Shown piece by piece: positions 5,620 through 6,262 of a stretch of 6,262 nt of DNA. The DNA is from JAEMQF01 sp031396305. Lineage in GTDB: Bacteria; Pseudomonadota; Gammaproteobacteria; Burkholderiales; Burkholderiaceae_C. The stretch lies in contig JANNKM010000190.1 in assembly GCA_031396305.1 (NCBI GenBank), positions 1 through 6,262 on the forward strand. The letters run 5' to 3'. Position 1 is the first letter of the stretch; each line of letters begins with the position of its first letter. A program made the position numbers and the translations under genes. The notes below the pieces were generated by a model. That model searched no databases, was not told where the DNA came from, and was given only the letters and a program-made list of their open reading frames with translations.

Positions 5620-6262
5620 ATGTCCACCTACGAAGAAAAGCGCGTCGAGCTGCGCCGCGCCGCGCTCGAATACCACGAGTTCCCGACGCCGGGCAAGATC
5701 GCCATCGCGCCGACAAAGCAGTTGATCAATCAACGCGATCTTGCGTTGGCGTATTCGCCGGGCGTTGCCGCGGCGTGCGAAGAAATCGCCGCCGACCCGG
5801 CGAATGCGTTTCGCTACACAGCGCGCGGCAACCTGGTCGCCGTGATCACGAACGGCACGGCGGTGCTGGGGCTCGGCGACATCGGGCCGCTCGCGGCGAA
5901 ACCGGTGATGGAAGGCAAGGCGGTCCTGTTCAAGAAGTTCGCCGGGATCGACGTCTTTGACCTGGAGGTGAACGAGAAAAACCTCGACAAGCTGAACGAC
6001 CTGATCGCCGCGCTCGAGCCGACGTTCGGCGGCATCAACCTCGAAGACATCAAGGCGCCGGATTGCTTTTACGTCGAGCGCGCGCTGCGTTCGCGCATGA
6101 AGATTCCGGTGTTCCACGACGACCAGCATGGCACCGCGATCACGGTGGCGGCCGCGATGCTCAATGGCCTCAAGGTGGTGGGAAAAGACATCGCCCAGGT
6201 CAAGCTTGTGACCTCTGGCGCCGGCGCGGCGGCGCTGGCCTGCCTGAACCTGCTGCTGAAGG
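5620..6262 (+). CDS. maeB: NADP-dependent malic enzyme, N-terminal part (3' end outside window)
   Basis: MaeB oxidatively decarboxylates (S)-malate to pyruvate and CO2, making NADPH. The first 214 residues are present, running off the window. The start MSTYEEKRVELRRAALEYHE leads into FPTPGKIAIAPTKQL, then AYSPGVAAACEEI (44-56) with the catalytic Tyr45, VITNGTAVLGLGDIGPLA (75-92), and PVMEGKAVLFKKFAGIDVFD (95-114) with the catalytic Lys100. The metal site follows: NLEDIKAPDCF (140-150; Glu142, Asp143) and FHDDQHGTA (165-173). The NADP-binding Rossmann fold begins at VTSGAGAAALA (197-207). This is the bacterial MaeB type, which usually has a C-terminal phosphotransacetylase-like domain (about 760 residues in total); whether that domain exists here cannot be seen. 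The ATG at 5620 has only a weak GAAAG about eight bases upstream. The gene is divergent from thiL. Confidence 0.95.
   Translation, partial: MSTYEEKRVELRRAALEYHEFPTPGKIAIAPTKQLINQRDLALAYSPGVAAACEEIAADPANAFRYTARGNLVAVITNGTAVLGLGDIGPLAAKPVMEGKAVLFKKFAGIDVFDLEVNEKNLDKLNDLIAALEPTFGGINLEDIKAPDCFYVERALRSRMKIPVFHDDQHGTAITVAAAMLNGLKVVGKDIAQVKLVTSGAGAAALACLNLLLK

Noticed and set aside
4800..5960. A 386-codon plus-strand open frame crossing thiL, the intergenic region and the start of maeB
   Set aside because: It overlaps maeB in another frame and thiL in antisense, and its translation has no recognisable domain.
1..6262. Mobile element, CRISPR array, toxin-antitoxin pair or new defence system
   Set aside because: There are no transposase, integrase or Cas motifs, no regular direct repeats, and no unexplained gene; every long reading frame with credible protein sequence belongs to a known housekeeping family.

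Overview
The window is GC-rich (visibly about two-thirds G+C), densely packed bacterial chromosome. The protein sequences and the leuS-lptE-holA gene order point to a betaproteobacterium, most likely of the order Burkholderiales; I cannot name the genus. All genes are recognisable housekeeping families. There is no phage, IS element, CRISPR array, RNA gene or defence-type cassette.

Layout. Bases 1-2427 (+ strand) hold the 3' part of leuS (leucyl-tRNA synthetase), then lptE (LPS-assembly lipoprotein) and holA (DNA polymerase III delta subunit). leuS and lptE overlap by 1 base and lptE and holA are 3 bases apart, so they look like one operon. A 33-base GC-rich gap (2428-2460) separates holA from a convergent minus-strand operon read from 5404 down to 2461: thiL (thiamine-monophosphate kinase), pgpA (phosphatidylglycerophosphatase A), pncC (CinA C-terminal family, NMN amidohydrolase) and a ghrA-like glyoxylate/hydroxypyruvate reductase. 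thiL and pgpA are 6 bases apart; the next two junctions are 4-base overlaps (GTGA, ATGA), which suggests translational coupling. A 215-base divergent region (5405-5619) separates thiL from the + strand gene maeB (NADP-type malic enzyme), which runs off the end at 6262.

How the genes fit together. The left operon serves core functions: translation, outer-membrane LPS assembly and replication clamp loading. The minus-strand operon covers the last step to thiamine diphosphate, phosphatidylglycerol synthesis, pyridine-nucleotide recycling and reduction of glyoxylate or hydroxypyruvate. maeB makes NADPH and pyruvate from malate. Links such as NADPH made by MaeB and used by the GhrA-like enzyme are inference only.

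The part not explained by genes is the thiL/maeB divergent region. It holds a GC palindrome, a plausible -10 box for thiL and a strong inverted repeat (5528-5566). The loop of that repeat is complementary to an upstream segment (5501-5511), so the arrangement could form a pseudoknot if transcribed. This is the best target for a second look; otherwise the window is ordinary.
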